DNA from: an uncultured Planktomarina sp. | GTDB lineage: Bacteria; Pseudomonadota; Alphaproteobacteria; Rhodobacterales; Rhodobacteraceae | Assembly: GCA_913047725.1 (NCBI GenBank) | Contig: CAJWTH010000003.1 | Coordinates: forward strand, 1-57,906 | Length of the DNA stretch: 57,906 bases | Direction: 5' to 3' | Part shown: one piece after another, positions 31,161 through 41,734 of the stretch | Position numbering within the stretch: the first letter of the stretch is position 1 | Layout: every line of letters starts with the position of its first letter | The notes under the pieces: model-generated | What the model saw: only the letters and a program-made list of their open reading frames with translations | Database searches by the model: none | What the model was told of the DNA's origin: nothing | Position numbers and translations under genes: made by a program

Positions 31161-32750
31161 ATGATGATTGACCTCATAAAGCTTCGGCGTGCTTTAATTT
31201 CCGTATCTGATAAAACTGGCCTTCTAGAGTTAGCCCACGCTTTAGTAGATCGGGGTGTTGAACTGGTTTCTACTGGTGGTACAGCAATTGCTCTTCGCGA
31301 TGCTGGATTGGACGTTCTGGATGTAGAAACGATTACTGGATTTCCCGAGATGATGGATGGCCGCGTTAAAACTTTACATCCAACTGTGCATGGTGGCCTG
31401 TTGGCCTTGCGTGACAACGCAAACCATAACGAAGCAATGGAGGAGTATGGTATTACTGGGATCGATTTGTTGGTTGTTAATCTTTACCCCTTTGAAGAAA
31501 CTGTTGCCAATGGTGCCGATTATACGTCTTCGATCGAAAATATTGATATTGGAGGTCCCGCCATGATCCGGGCTGCCGCTAAAAACCACAAATTTGTGAC
31601 TGTGGTTACCGATACTCAGGATTATTCTAATTTATTGAAAGAGTTGTCAGAACTCAAAGGCTCAACTAGTTATTTTTTTCGACAAAAACTAGCGCTCAAT
31701 GCGTATGCTCGAACTGCATCTTATGATGCTGCAATTTCGAATTGGATGGCTAAAGAGATGGAAGTAAATCCACGCTATAAGGTTGTTTCTGGGTCTATTG
31801 TCCAAGAATTACGTTACGGCGAAAACCCTCATCAGGCAGCAGTTTTTTATGGGCAAAGTGGTTCACAAAGTGGTGTGGCTACGGCAGTTCAGCATCAGGG
31901 TAAAAAACTTTCTTATAATAATATAAATGATACTGACGCCGCAGTAGAGCTTGTTGCGGAATTTGAGCCAGTTGAGGGACCTGCGTGCGCCATTATTAAA
32001 CATGCTAACCCCTGTGGAGTAAGCCGGGCAGCTACATTAAAAGAGGCTTATCAGGCAGCCTTTAATTGCGATCAGAAGAGTGCGTTTGGGGGCATTGTGG
32101 CTCTAAACCAAAAACTAGATGGTGTCACAGCTACTGAGATTTGTAAGATTTTTACAGAAGTAGTAATAGCGCCTGACGCAGATGATGAAGCACGCAAAAT
32201 CTTTTCTAAGAAGAAAAACTTGCGACTACTAACGATTAAGAACTTACCTGACATAAATATTACAAGCCAAACTATCAGGCAAGTTTTGGGTGGATATTTG
32301 GTTCAAGATAAAGATATGGGACGGGTCTCGCCTGACGACTTAAAAGTGGTAACTAAACGCTCGCCAACTTCTGCAGAGTTAAGTGATATGCTCTTTGCAT
32401 GGAAAGTCGCTAAGCATGTAAAATCTAATGCGATCGTTTATGTAAAAAATGGTGCAACAGTGGGTATTGGCGCTGGGCAAATGAGCCGCGTGGATAGTAC
32501 CCTAATTGCTGCTCGCAAGGCGAGAGAGATGGCGGAACAACTCAATTTAAAGAACCCATTAACTCATGGATCAGTTGTGGCATCTGATGCATTTTTTCCA
32601 TTTGCAGATGGGATACTGACAGTTGCTGAAGCTGGCGCTATGGCGATTATCCAACCAGGCGGCTCTGTTCGGGATGAAGAAGTTATTGCGGCAGCTAATG
32701 CAGCTGGCTTAACTATGATATTTACTGGGATGAGACATTTTAGGCATTAG
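31161..32750 (+). CDS. purH: bifunctional AICAR transformylase / IMP cyclohydrolase
   Basis: [47 protein letters not shown]. Confidence 0.98.
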   Translation: MMIDLIKLRRALISVSDKTGLLELAHALVDRGVELVSTGGTAIALRDAGLDVLDVETITGFPEMMDGRVKTLHPTVHGGLLALRDNANHNEAMEEYGITGIDLLVVNLYPFEETVANGADYTSSIENIDIGGPAMIRAAAKNHKFVTVVTDTQDYSNLLKELSELKGSTSYFFRQKLALNAYARTASYDAAISNWMAKEMEVNPRYKVVSGSIVQELRYGENPHQAAVFYGQSGSQSGVATAVQHQGKKLSYNNINDTDAAVELVAEFEPVEGPACAIIKHANPCGVSRAATLKEAYQAAFNCDQKSAFGGIVALNQKLDGVTATEICKIFTEVVIAPDADDEARKIFSKKKNLRLLTIKNLPDINITSQTIRQVLGGYLVQDKDMGRVSPDDLKVVTKRSPTSAELSDMLFAWKVAKHVKSNAIVYVKNGATVGIGAGQMSRVDSTLIAARKAREMAEQLNLKNPLTHGSVVASDAFFPFADGILTVAEAGAMAIIQPGGSVRDEEVIAAANAAGLTMIFTGMRHFRH

Positions 32751-32751
32751 C

Positions 32752-33228
32752 ATGAAAAAAGTTTTACTTTGGAGTACGGCCCTTACCTTTGTGTTGGACC
32801 AGGTTACAAAAATTACAATTGTACATTGGATGGGTTTGATTTCAAAAGGTACAATTGATGTTTGGCCGGGGTTTATTCAATTTCGTATGGCGTGGAATAC
32901 TGGAATAAATTTTGGGCTTCTTTCTGGCAATGGTGATTTAGGCCGTTGGTTTTTGGTGGTCCTATCGCTCATTATATGTACTTTTGTATTGTACTGGATT
33001 CGAGGCGAAAAAGGTCTCTTTGTCCTTATATCTGGTGGTTTTGTGATAGGAGGAGCGCTAGGCAATTTAATTGATCGAATTTTATATGGTGGCGTGGCTG
33101 ATTTTTTGAATATCACCTGTTGTGGATTTCAAAACCCATATGCATTTAATGTTGCGGACATTACGATTTTTATAGGCATATTTGGAATGGTTCTATTCTC
33201 TTCAGATAACGATAAAAAGCTTGAGTAA
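32752..33228 (+). CDS. lspA: lipoprotein signal peptidase II
   Basis: FVLDQVTK, WNTGINFGLL, GGALGNLIDRILYGGVADFL, NVADITIFIG. Confidence 0.94.
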   Translation: MKKVLLWSTALTFVLDQVTKITIVHWMGLISKGTIDVWPGFIQFRMAWNTGINFGLLSGNGDLGRWFLVVLSLIICTFVLYWIRGEKGLFVLISGGFVIGGALGNLIDRILYGGVADFLNITCCGFQNPYAFNVADITIFIGIFGMVLFSSDNDKKLE

Positions 33229-33405
33229 AACTGCTGTCAATTATGCATTTTCTTTAAAATTTTAATTTCATTGCACTTCTTTTTATTAATTTGATTCTGG
33301 TGATGTATTCAAAAGTTATGTTTCCATATTTTATAGAGCTTTAGTTGCCAAAAGACTTGAAGGAAGAGTGGTAGAATCGGAGCATAATATGCTATCAGTA
33401 GTGGT

Positions 33406-35211
33406 ATGCTTAGTAATGACCCCAACATAAGCCAAGCCCAACCTGTGATTCGACAGTTGAATGAAACAGCAATTAATCAGATTGCCGCTGGTGAAGTTGT
33501 AGAAAGACCGGCGTCAGCAATTAAAGAACTCGTTGAGAACGCGATAGATTCCGGTGCAACGCGTATTGATGTTGACTACGCAGATGGAGGAAAATCTTTT
33601 ATTCGTTGTACTGATAACGGGTGTGGTATTTCTGCTGACGAATTGCCACTGGCTATGATGCGACATGCCACCAGTAAAATTGATGGCTCTAATCTTTTAA
33701 ATATTCAAAGTTTTGGGTTCCGGGGGGAGGCCTTGCCTTCACTAGGTGCAGTAGGAAAGCTTGTGATCATGAGTCGATGTTCACAGTCTGATGGGGCGGA
33801 ATTAGAGGTTGATGGTGGAAAGCTGAGCCCGGTTAGACCAGTGGCCATGCAGCCAGGAACTCGGGTAACACTTAGTGATTTGTTTTATGCTACTCCTGCG
33901 CGCCTAAAGTTTTTGAGATCTGATAGGGCCGAGTCTAAGGCGATTGCTGATATCATGCGCCGACTGGCAATAGCAGAACCTTCAATTGCATTTTGTTTAC
34001 GTGACATGGCAACAGAACGCATAGTTTTGCGATTTCAGGCTGAACAAGGCAATATGTTTGATGCATTGCGTAGTCGATTGGGCCAAGTGATGGGCTCAGC
34101 GTTTGTTGAGAATTCTATAGTTGTAGACGCGGAGCGTGAAGAAATTCGTTTGACAGGATTTGCAGGACTTCCAACATATTCTCGGGGTGCCGCTGTATCT
34201 CAATTTCTTTTTGTTAATGGCCGACCCGTAAGGGACAAACTTCTTTTAGGTGGATTACGAGGGGCTTACTCAGATTTCTTATCCCGAGATCGACATCCTG
34301 CTGTTGCATTGTTTGTAGAGTGTGATCCCACGCGGGTAGATGTAAACGTGCATCCTGCTAAAGCGGAGGTACGTTTTAGAGAACCAGCTTTAGTGCGCGG
34401 GCTTCTTGTGTCTGGGGTTCGTCATGCTTTAGCAGAGGCAGGTCATCGTTCATCATCGACTGTGTCAGATGCAGCTCTTGGAAAATTTGAAGTGCCCGCT
34501 GAATCCCGATCTTATCAAATGGACCGGCCTTCGCGAGTGGTTGGACAGTTTGAATCTTTGGATACAAAGAATATGTTTGACGTAGAGCCATCTGCCCGAA
34601 CAGAGGTGGTGTATAAGGCCGAATCCCAAAGCTTGCCCCTGGGAGCTGCCCGGGCCCAATTACATGAGAACTATATATTGTCACAAACTGAGAATGGCTT
34701 GGTTATTGTTGATGCGCATGCTGCGCATGAGCGAATTATATATGAAAAAATGAAATCACAGTTGAAATCGTCAGGCATAAAATCACAAGCGCTGTTAATT
34801 CCAGAGGTGATTACTCTTTCAGATAGTGAAACTGCCCTGATTCTGGAGAAAAGTGAAATCTTAATGGAGCTGGGACTTACCGTTGAGCCGTTTGGCCAGG
34901 GTGCTGTTTCAATACAAACAATACCAGCAATATTAGGCCAAGTTGATGTCAAAAAACTTGTACTGGATATTATTGATGAGCTAGCTGAAAGTGGAGTTAC
35001 GGAGATTCTGACTTCACAAATTGAGGCTATTTTAAGTAGAGTAGCCTGCCATGGATCAGTACGTACAGGTAGGCGTATGCAGGCTGATGAAATGAACGCC
35101 TTGTTACGTGAAATGGAAGCTACGCCGCATTCGGGCCAATGCAATCATGGTCGACCGACTTATGTGAGCCTCGCCATGACTGATATTGCAAAGCTGTTTG
35201 GAAGAATATGA
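33406..35211 (+). CDS. mutL: DNA mismatch repair endonuclease MutL
   Basis: NQIAAGEVVERPASAIKELVENAIDSGA, GFRGEALPS, DVNVHPAKAEVRF. Confidence 0.97.
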   Translation: MLSNDPNISQAQPVIRQLNETAINQIAAGEVVERPASAIKELVENAIDSGATRIDVDYADGGKSFIRCTDNGCGISADELPLAMMRHATSKIDGSNLLNIQSFGFRGEALPSLGAVGKLVIMSRCSQSDGAELEVDGGKLSPVRPVAMQPGTRVTLSDLFYATPARLKFLRSDRAESKAIADIMRRLAIAEPSIAFCLRDMATERIVLRFQAEQGNMFDALRSRLGQVMGSAFVENSIVVDAEREEIRLTGFAGLPTYSRGAAVSQFLFVNGRPVRDKLLLGGLRGAYSDFLSRDRHPAVALFVECDPTRVDVNVHPAKAEVRFREPALVRGLLVSGVRHALAEAGHRSSSTVSDAALGKFEVPAESRSYQMDRPSRVVGQFESLDTKNMFDVEPSARTEVVYKAESQSLPLGAARAQLHENYILSQTENGLVIVDAHAAHERIIYEKMKSQLKSSGIKSQALLIPEVITLSDSETALILEKSEILMELGLTVEPFGQGAVSIQTIPAILGQVDVKKLVLDIIDELAESGVTEILTSQIEAILSRVACHGSVRTGRRMQADEMNALLREMEATPHSGQCNHGRPTYVSLAMTDIAKLFGRI

Positions 35212-36347
35212 TAATGACCCCTGAAATTACTTTAGCTCTGCTAGTTGGAATCAGTTTGATTGCTTTTTTAGTTGTTATTTTGTTAATTTTTGTTGCCCGC
35301 GCTGCATCACGCTCTGCTAATGCAACCGTTCCTCTTGGCAATCAGTTAGAGTCCCTAAATCAGAGAGTTCAAATAATAGGAGACGGTCAGCAACAGCTAG
35401 CAGGTGGCTTAACCCATGTTTCTGAGTCACAGGCCGCTCAACAGGGAAATATGATTAAGTTAATGGAGGCCCGTCTAGCATCAGTTCAGGAGCAGATGAA
35501 CCTTAACTTAAACTCGAGCGCAAAAAATACAGCTAAGTCATTGGGAGAATTACAGCAGAGATTAGTTACCATTGATAAAGCCCAAGATAATATTCAAAAG
35601 CTTTCAGGCGATGTGCTTAGTTTACAAGATATTTTGTCAAATAAGCAAACTCGTGGGGCTTTTGGTGAAATTCAATTACAAGAGATTGTAAGTAAGGCCC
35701 TACCATCTGATGCATATGCTTGGCAGGTAACGCTATCAAATGGAAAGCGTGCTGATTGTTTGATCCATTTACCTAACCCTCCTGGGCCAATTGTTATTGA
35801 TAGCAAATTTCCATTGGAAGCATACGAAGCCTTAAGAAATGCATCGACAGATTGGGAAGTTAATGAGGCTGCTAAATTTATGCGTACTAGCGTGAAGGCC
35901 CACATCAAAGCTATTTCTGAAAAATATATTTTGGATGGTGAAACGGCTGATGGTGCATTAATGTTTTTACCCTCAGAATCAGTTTATGCGGAGCTACACG
36001 CCAACTTTCCTGAATTAGTTAGGGATGGCTTTGAAGCACATGTTTGGATTGTGTCGCCTACTACATGCATGGCAACGCTGAACACTATGCGGGCCATTTT
36101 GAAAGATGCTCGAATGCGTGAGCAAGCTGGTGCTATTCGCACTGCATTGCGACTTTTACATCGTGATGTTGAATTGGTAGTTGATCGTGTCGAAAAGCTG
36201 AACACACATTTTGGACAGGCTCGGAAAGATGTGGAGGGGATTACAATCGCTGCAGAGCGCGCCGGAAAAAGGGCACATAAGTTGGATAATTTTGATTTTG
36301 AGGAAATCGACGTAGCCGAAAATATTGTACCAATAAATAAGTCGTAA
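35208..36347 (+). CDS. rmuC: DNA recombination protein RmuC
   Basis: GAFGEIQLQEIV, VIDSKFPLEAYEAL, FLPSESVYAELH. Confidence 0.93.
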   Translation: MIMTPEITLALLVGISLIAFLVVILLIFVARAASRSANATVPLGNQLESLNQRVQIIGDGQQQLAGGLTHVSESQAAQQGNMIKLMEARLASVQEQMNLNLNSSAKNTAKSLGELQQRLVTIDKAQDNIQKLSGDVLSLQDILSNKQTRGAFGEIQLQEIVSKALPSDAYAWQVTLSNGKRADCLIHLPNPPGPIVIDSKFPLEAYEALRNASTDWEVNEAAKFMRTSVKAHIKAISEKYILDGETADGALMFLPSESVYAELHANFPELVRDGFEAHVWIVSPTTCMATLNTMRAILKDARMREQAGAIRTALRLLHRDVELVVDRVEKLNTHFGQARKDVEGITIAAERAGKRAHKLDNFDFEEIDVAENIVPINKS

Positions 36348-36376
36348 CAGTATCGATGCTGAAAGAGTTTAGCACA

Positions 36377-38071
36377 CTAATCTTTATGTTCTAAATCTAT
36401 AATTTGTGTCTGGAGCTTTAAATAAGCTTTAAAAATGTCACCTTCTGAGATGACTCCCATTAATGTATTGTCTGATTGATCTAAAACTGGGATTGCTTCA
36501 CCGATAAAATCAGATGCGACTTCAATTGCTTGCTGAAGAGACGCATCTGAATTGAGAAAAATTGGCTTTTCATCAACATAGGGAATTAACAAATCTTCAG
36601 TTTTAACCGAAACGAGTGAGCTGAGGTAAACCTTACCAGAAAAAGCTCCGGTTTCCTTTTCTATGTAAGCCTCACTTTTATTGTCAGTTGCCATTCGCTC
36701 TATAGCATTAGCCACGGTAGTTTCTGCCTTGACCGTGATAAAATCAGCAGAAATGAGTGGTTCAATAGAGTTTTCCATTAATAGTAAGCCACTGCGGCCG
36801 TGGCTCAGATCTATATTTCTAAGCAGTAATTGTTTGTCAAAATATGAATGTCCAAAATAGTGATGACTGAACATGATAGCAGTCACAATACCAGTTAAAG
36901 ACATCATGGCTAGCTCGTATGAGCCGGTAAGTTCCAGAACAATGATTGTCATCGATATGGGCGCACCTATTACCGCGCCAGCAACAGCAGCCATACCGCA
37001 GATAATTAATTCTGGACCTGATGAAACGTAAAGCCCAGCTATCGTTAAAATTTGAGATATAGCTGCACCGGCTGCTGCGCCAATAAGTAATGCTGGTGAG
37101 AAAACGCCGCCAAAAAAGCCAAACCCAAGTGAAATAGATGTAGCGATTATTTTTCCAAATAGAATAAGAAGAACTACGACCAACAAGGTTTCGTTTTGAA
37201 GCAGAGACCAGAGGGTTTGTGACCCAAGGCCCATTACTCCCGGTACAAGCGCACCAATTAAGCTGAGGCACGGTACCATTATCACTGCTGAATGCAGTGG
37301 TTTTAATTTAAGTAATTTGGGTAATGATGCAAAGAATAATAATGACCTCATAAATACGACAGCAATAAATCCGAATATTGGTCCAACCAAACACGATATT
37401 AAAATCATTAAGCCCATGTTTTCATTCAATATTGTTTGTTCAAAAAATGGTACTGATGGCCAAACTGCTTGTGTTATTCCAAAGGATACTGTTGAGGCTA
37501 TTGCAATCGGGGCTAAGGCTTTAAAAGCAAAATGCCTCAAAATTGCTTCATGTGCAAAAATTATACCGGCAAATGGCGCGCCAAAACCTGCTGATATAGC
37601 TGCAGCAATTCCAGCTCCTATGAAAACATCAGTGGAAAAGTTTAGTGAAATCTTTGTTTTCAACCATGAGCCAATAGTTGCGCCAAGATGAACAAGTGGA
37701 CCATATTGGCCAACTGATGCTCCACCAGAGGCAGATATAAAAGCGGCCAATGTACTAAAAATTCCCAGTTTAATATTTATTTCGTTATCTATTCTATGAA
37801 CAGAATAAATAGTGTCTGCCGGGCCTTGCCATTCTTTAGAAATGGAAATTTTCTTCAGCCACAGTATACTGAAAACTGCCAGACCAAGAGTAAAATTATA
37901 AAGAATAAACCTTTGAGTAAAAGTTTCGGGTCTTTCAAAGATAACACTTATTAGATTGATTCCCGATCTAAAGTAATGTGCTGTTACCGCTCCTGCAGCA
38001 CCCAAGATTACGCCAACAAACAGAGCTCCCAACAACAGTAAAACAGCATTATTTGATACTTTAATCGCCAA
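36377..38071 (-). CDS. ClC-family chloride channel/antiporter with C-terminal CBS pair
   Basis: GASVGQYGPLVHLGA, GFGAPFAGIIFAHEA, GFGFFGGVFSPALLIGAAAGA; C-terminal CBS domains. Confidence 0.92.
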   Translation of the reverse strand: MAIKVSNNAVLLLLGALFVGVILGAAGAVTAHYFRSGINLISVIFERPETFTQRFILYNFTLGLAVFSILWLKKISISKEWQGPADTIYSVHRIDNEINIKLGIFSTLAAFISASGGASVGQYGPLVHLGATIGSWLKTKISLNFSTDVFIGAGIAAAISAGFGAPFAGIIFAHEAILRHFAFKALAPIAIASTVSFGITQAVWPSVPFFEQTILNENMGLMILISCLVGPIFGFIAVVFMRSLLFFASLPKLLKLKPLHSAVIMVPCLSLIGALVPGVMGLGSQTLWSLLQNETLLVVVLLILFGKIIATSISLGFGFFGGVFSPALLIGAAAGAAISQILTIAGLYVSSGPELIICGMAAVAGAVIGAPISMTIIVLELTGSYELAMMSLTGIVTAIMFSHHYFGHSYFDKQLLLRNIDLSHGRSGLLLMENSIEPLISADFITVKAETTVANAIERMATDNKSEAYIEKETGAFSGKVYLSSLVSVKTEDLLIPYVDEKPIFLNSDASLQQAIEVASDFIGEAIPVLDQSDNTLMGVISEGDIFKAYLKLQTQIIDLEHKD

Positions 38072-38268
38072 TTTTAAAGCTCGCTAAACTAATTTATTTC
38101 ATTTTAAGTAGTTTCTTTTAGGTCTCACTACTACTTAATTTTTTTTTAACTAGTCTACTTCGCCTTTGGGAACAGCTCTTGAAAATAGGTTTTAAAGGTG
38201 TCAGCAGCGATTTATGATTATTTAACGGGAAAGAATTACTGGCTAGATGTAAATTCCTTTTAGGTGAT

Positions 38269-38916
38269 TTAAATTCCTAAGAAACGCTGTGCCAGTCTTG
38301 GAAACCATGAATTAAAACGTAGTGGCGCATCAGTGGCGGTAAGACAAATACAATCTTCACCGATGTCTGCCATAGGCGTATGCTCAAGGCTTTGGTCAGC
38401 CGTTTCTACATCACCAACTGTGAACCTAGCGGTTTCATCAGAGAAAGCACCTTTCAGTACCAGTGTTAGTTCGGTGCCACGGTGCCCATGATCTGGGACG
38501 ACTGAACCGGCTGGAATGTAGAGCAATCGCGCAGTAGCTGATTTGGACGTTTTCAACACGGCTTGGCGTACGCCCATACCAATTGGACGCCATTTAATAT
38601 CATCTAAACTGCTGCCAACATATGCGGCTAATGGATTTGGGATCTTATTTTGTGGTTCAGAACCTTTAATTCCTGGCATCTTTGAAATTAAAGTTAAGGT
38701 ATTTGCCAAGGCATCTTTGGACATTGAAACCTTTGCTGTTTCGTCTAGGAAAACCCCACCAACAGAGTCAAAGGCTTGGGCAGCTGCCCGACATTCGTCA
38801 CACATTTCTAAGTGGGTTGCCACTATTAGATTGAAGGCCTCGGGAAGTGCCCCTGCGGAATATGCTAATAATATTTCATCGTGTAGGTGGTGTTTTATAT
38901 CATTCATATCATTCAT
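38269..38916 (-). CDS. chrR: ChrR-type zinc-dependent anti-sigma factor
   Basis: ZAS domain H-LEM-C-DE-C; cupin HGHRGTE and EHTP; overlaps rpoE by 4 nt. Confidence 0.93.
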   Translation of the reverse strand: MNDMNDIKHHLHDEILLAYSAGALPEAFNLIVATHLEMCDECRAAAQAFDSVGGVFLDETAKVSMSKDALANTLTLISKMPGIKGSEPQNKIPNPLAAYVGSSLDDIKWRPIGMGVRQAVLKTSKSATARLLYIPAGSVVPDHGHRGTELTLVLKGAFSDETARFTVGDVETADQSLEHTPMADIGEDCICLTATDAPLRFNSWFPRLAQRFLGI

Positions 38917-39458
38917 TTCATGGACTGACGTAATTTCTCTAATGCTAATCTAAGGCGCGATTTGATTGTGCCAAGGGGCAAGCCAGTTTCTATGGCAATT
39001 TCGCTATGACTTAAATCGCCAAAATAAGCTTTTTGTAGAAGTGCTAGCTGTGCATCGGGCAGTACTGACATCGCTAATCTCAGTTGCTCTGTTTCTTGTT
39101 GCAAGGTTAAAATATCAACTGCTTCAGGCTCAGATTCTGGGCCCCAGGTTAAATCTTCTGGCTCAGGGCGGCGCTGTTTACGAAACGCGTCAATATTTTT
39201 GTTTCTGGCAATTGTGAAAATCCAAGTTGATACACTTGCACGGCTTGGGTCAAATAAAGGTGCTTTGAGCCAGACGGTTGCCATGACCTCCTGTGCGCAG
39301 TCTTCTGCCATGCTGTTGGAGGCTCCAGATCTTATTAGAAAAGATTTAACACGAGGCGCAAAATAATGAAAAAGTTCCGCAAAAGCTTTCGGATCTTGGC
39401 TTTTTTGTACCTGCTGCAGTTCTTTAACCCAATTGTTTAGAGGTTTAGTTTTGGTCAC
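38913..39458 (-). CDS. rpoE: ECF RNA polymerase sigma factor, RpoE (ChrR-controlled group)
   Basis: ECF sigma regions 2 and 4: CAQEVMATVWLKAPLFDPSRASVSTWIFTIARNKNIDAFRKQRR, LSHSEIAIETGLPLGTIKSRLRLALEKLR. Confidence 0.94.
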   Translation of the reverse strand: MTKTKPLNNWVKELQQVQKSQDPKAFAELFHYFAPRVKSFLIRSGASNSMAEDCAQEVMATVWLKAPLFDPSRASVSTWIFTIARNKNIDAFRKQRRPEPEDLTWGPESEPEAVDILTLQQETEQLRLAMSVLPDAQLALLQKAYFGDLSHSEIAIETGLPLGTIKSRLRLALEKLRQSMK

Positions 39459-39626
39459 AGCTGGGGGTGTAGCCTTTTGGTTAATATGGATTAGATCTTA
39501 GAAAACAGTATAGGGGATTTGTTTGATAGATGCACTAGATTCATGATGCCTTTCTAAATTTTCACACATATTGTATCCACACCAAAGAATTTATTTCCGA
39601 CCAACTAAAAACAAATTTTCTAAATG

Positions 39627-39656
39627 TAATCTGTTTGCAAGCTGACTACGTAAGAA
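39627..39656 (+). promoter_or_regulatory. candidate RpoE-type promoter for the 39684-44266 operon
   Basis: TAATCT-N18-TAAGAA, compared with the TGATCC-N18-TAAGA-like RpoE consensus; 28 nt upstream of the ATG. Confidence 0.4.
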
Positions 39657-39683
39657 AATTAAATAATAATAAAGGGCCAATAG

Positions 39684-40982
39684 ATGCCATTTGAGAATAT
39701 CCAAGCAGACAAAAGGCGAATAGCGATTATCGGGGGTGGGGTTTCAGGACTGGGCGCCGCTTACGCGCTTCGAACATCAGAAAATGTAGTGTTGTTCGAA
39801 TCTGGTACAAAATTAGGAGGTCATGCCCGAACTGTATTGGCAGGCAAAAATGGAAACATGCCCGTGGATACAGGGTTTTTAGTCTATAATAATGTAAACT
39901 ATCCCCGCCTAACAGAATTATTTGATGAACTAGAGGTACCAACAATTCCGTCAGATATGAGCTTTGGAGCGTCAATTGATGGTGGATGGCTCGAATACGG
40001 AATATTAGCTCCGAAGGCAATCATAGCCCAAAAACGCAACATTTTTAGGCCAAAGTTCCTTGGAATGATGCGCGATATATTAAGATTTAATAAGTTGGCT
40101 AACAGCAATGTCATTGATCCTAATGTCACGATTGGAAGTCTTATTAAAAATTGGGGATTGGGGAATTGGTTCCGAGACTATTATCTGACCCCTTTCACTG
40201 GTGCAATTTGGTCCACACCGATAACTAAAATTTTGGATTTTCCAGCGCTTCCAATGATAAAGTTTATGAAAAACCATGCTTTACTGGGAACGGGTGGCCA
40301 ACACAATTGGCGTACAGTCAATGGTGGCTCATATGAGTACGTGCACCGTGTTGAAAACACGCTTCGAGAAGTAGGTGTTGAGATACGTTTGTCTGCGGCA
40401 GTAACGTCTGTACGCCGCGTTGATAGTGGTGTTGAGGTAAAAGCGGCTGGTGGCGTTTATGAATACTTTGATGAAGTAATCTTTGCTACTCACTCTAACA
40501 CCACATTAGAGTTGTTAAGCGATCCAACTGAGATCGAGCAAAGTTCACTGAATTCAATTAAATACCAATCCAACACAATGGTGCTGCATGCCGATACTTC
40601 AATAATGCCAAAACGAAAAGCGGCCTGGGCTTCTTGGGTATACACTGAGGAAAAAAACCGAAAATCAGATCATATTGATCTGACTTATTGGATCAACCGT
40701 CTTCAAAGTTTGCCAGAAGATGATCCTTGCTTTGTAACTCTTAATACCAAGCGACCAATAAAGCCGCATCTAATTTATGACGAATATGTTTTTAATCACC
40801 CAGTTTTTGACTTGGCAGCTTTGCAAGGGCAGCGAAATTTAGCCGATTCAAATGGTACTAATTCGACTTGGTTTTGTGGTGCATGGATGCGAAATGGCTT
40901 TCATGAGGATGGTTTAGCCACTGGTATGGAGGTCGCACGCCGTATACTCGACCAATCTGCCAGCATGATCGCAGCTGAGTAA
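39684..40982 (+). CDS. FAD-dependent oxidoreductase (amine-oxidase-like)
   Basis: RIAIIGGGVSGLGAAYALR dinucleotide-binding motif; GLATGMEVARRIL C-terminus; first gene of RpoE-linked operon. Confidence 0.9.
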   Translation: MPFENIQADKRRIAIIGGGVSGLGAAYALRTSENVVLFESGTKLGGHARTVLAGKNGNMPVDTGFLVYNNVNYPRLTELFDELEVPTIPSDMSFGASIDGGWLEYGILAPKAIIAQKRNIFRPKFLGMMRDILRFNKLANSNVIDPNVTIGSLIKNWGLGNWFRDYYLTPFTGAIWSTPITKILDFPALPMIKFMKNHALLGTGGQHNWRTVNGGSYEYVHRVENTLREVGVEIRLSAAVTSVRRVDSGVEVKAAGGVYEYFDEVIFATHSNTTLELLSDPTEIEQSSLNSIKYQSNTMVLHADTSIMPKRKAAWASWVYTEEKNRKSDHIDLTYWINRLQSLPEDDPCFVTLNTKRPIKPHLIYDEYVFNHPVFDLAALQGQRNLADSNGTNSTWFCGAWMRNGFHEDGLATGMEVARRILDQSASMIAAE

Positions 40983-41734
40983 TGGGTATGGATTATATCC
41001 AAGCTCACACTTTTCATGGACGAAAAGGCCAAATCGAAAACTCATTTAGTTATGCGGTAGACTATTTGCTACTTGATTTTAAGAGCAAAAAACGATTTCC
41101 TAAGCTCTTTTCTCACAATCATTTTAATTTTTTTAGTATTTACGACAAAGATCACGGTGGCCCACCGAAAAATGGAATTGGTTTAAGCTGGGTGCAAAAC
41201 ATTTTGAAGGTAAATGACCTTCCTGGCCAAGAGAGTATTTTTCTTCTAGCGCAGCCACGTCTTTTTGGATTTGTTTTTAATCCAGTAAGTTTTTGGTTAT
41301 GCTTTGATTCACATGATAATCTCCGTGTGGTAATTGCCGAAGTAAGTAACACTTTTGGCCAGCGGCACTGCTATTTGTGCCACCGTGATGACCTTGGGCC
41401 AATCACGGGGTTTGATACAATTACGGCAGAAAAAGTTTTTCATGTTTCCCCATTTCAACCTGTTGAGGGCACCTATTGCTTTAACTTTGATATCAGTACT
41501 GACTGGATTTCGATATCAATAGAATACAAGCGCAAAGAAGGTGGCTTAGTCGCAACTCTAGTGGGCCCACGCCAGCTTCTGACAAACCGATCTATTTTAT
41601 TATCGATATTGCGTCGGCCGTTTGGATCCAGGAGGGTCTTGGCACTAATACATTGGCAAGCAGTAAGGCTTTGGTGGCGAAAGGCAACTTTTCGTTCTTG
41701 CCCAGAGGCCCCGCACAATGATGTGAGCAGATGA
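40982..41734 (+). CDS. DUF1365 domain-containing protein
   Basis: FHGRKGQIENSFSYAVDYLLLD, RLFGFVFNPVSFWLCFD, EVSNTFGQRHCY. Confidence 0.92.
   Translation: MGMDYIQAHTFHGRKGQIENSFSYAVDYLLLDFKSKKRFPKLFSHNHFNFFSIYDKDHGGPPKNGIGLSWVQNILKVNDLPGQESIFLLAQPRLFGFVFNPVSFWLCFDSHDNLRVVIAEVSNTFGQRHCYLCHRDDLGPITGFDTITAEKVFHVSPFQPVEGTYCFNFDISTDWISISIEYKRKEGGLVATLVGPRQLLTNRSILLSILRRPFGSRRVLALIHWQAVRLWWRKATFRSCPEAPHNDVSR

Noticed and set aside
36837-37271. 144-aa ORF inside the ClC channel gene on the same strand
   Set aside because: Out-of-frame shadow ORF with atypical composition within a clear ClC coding sequence
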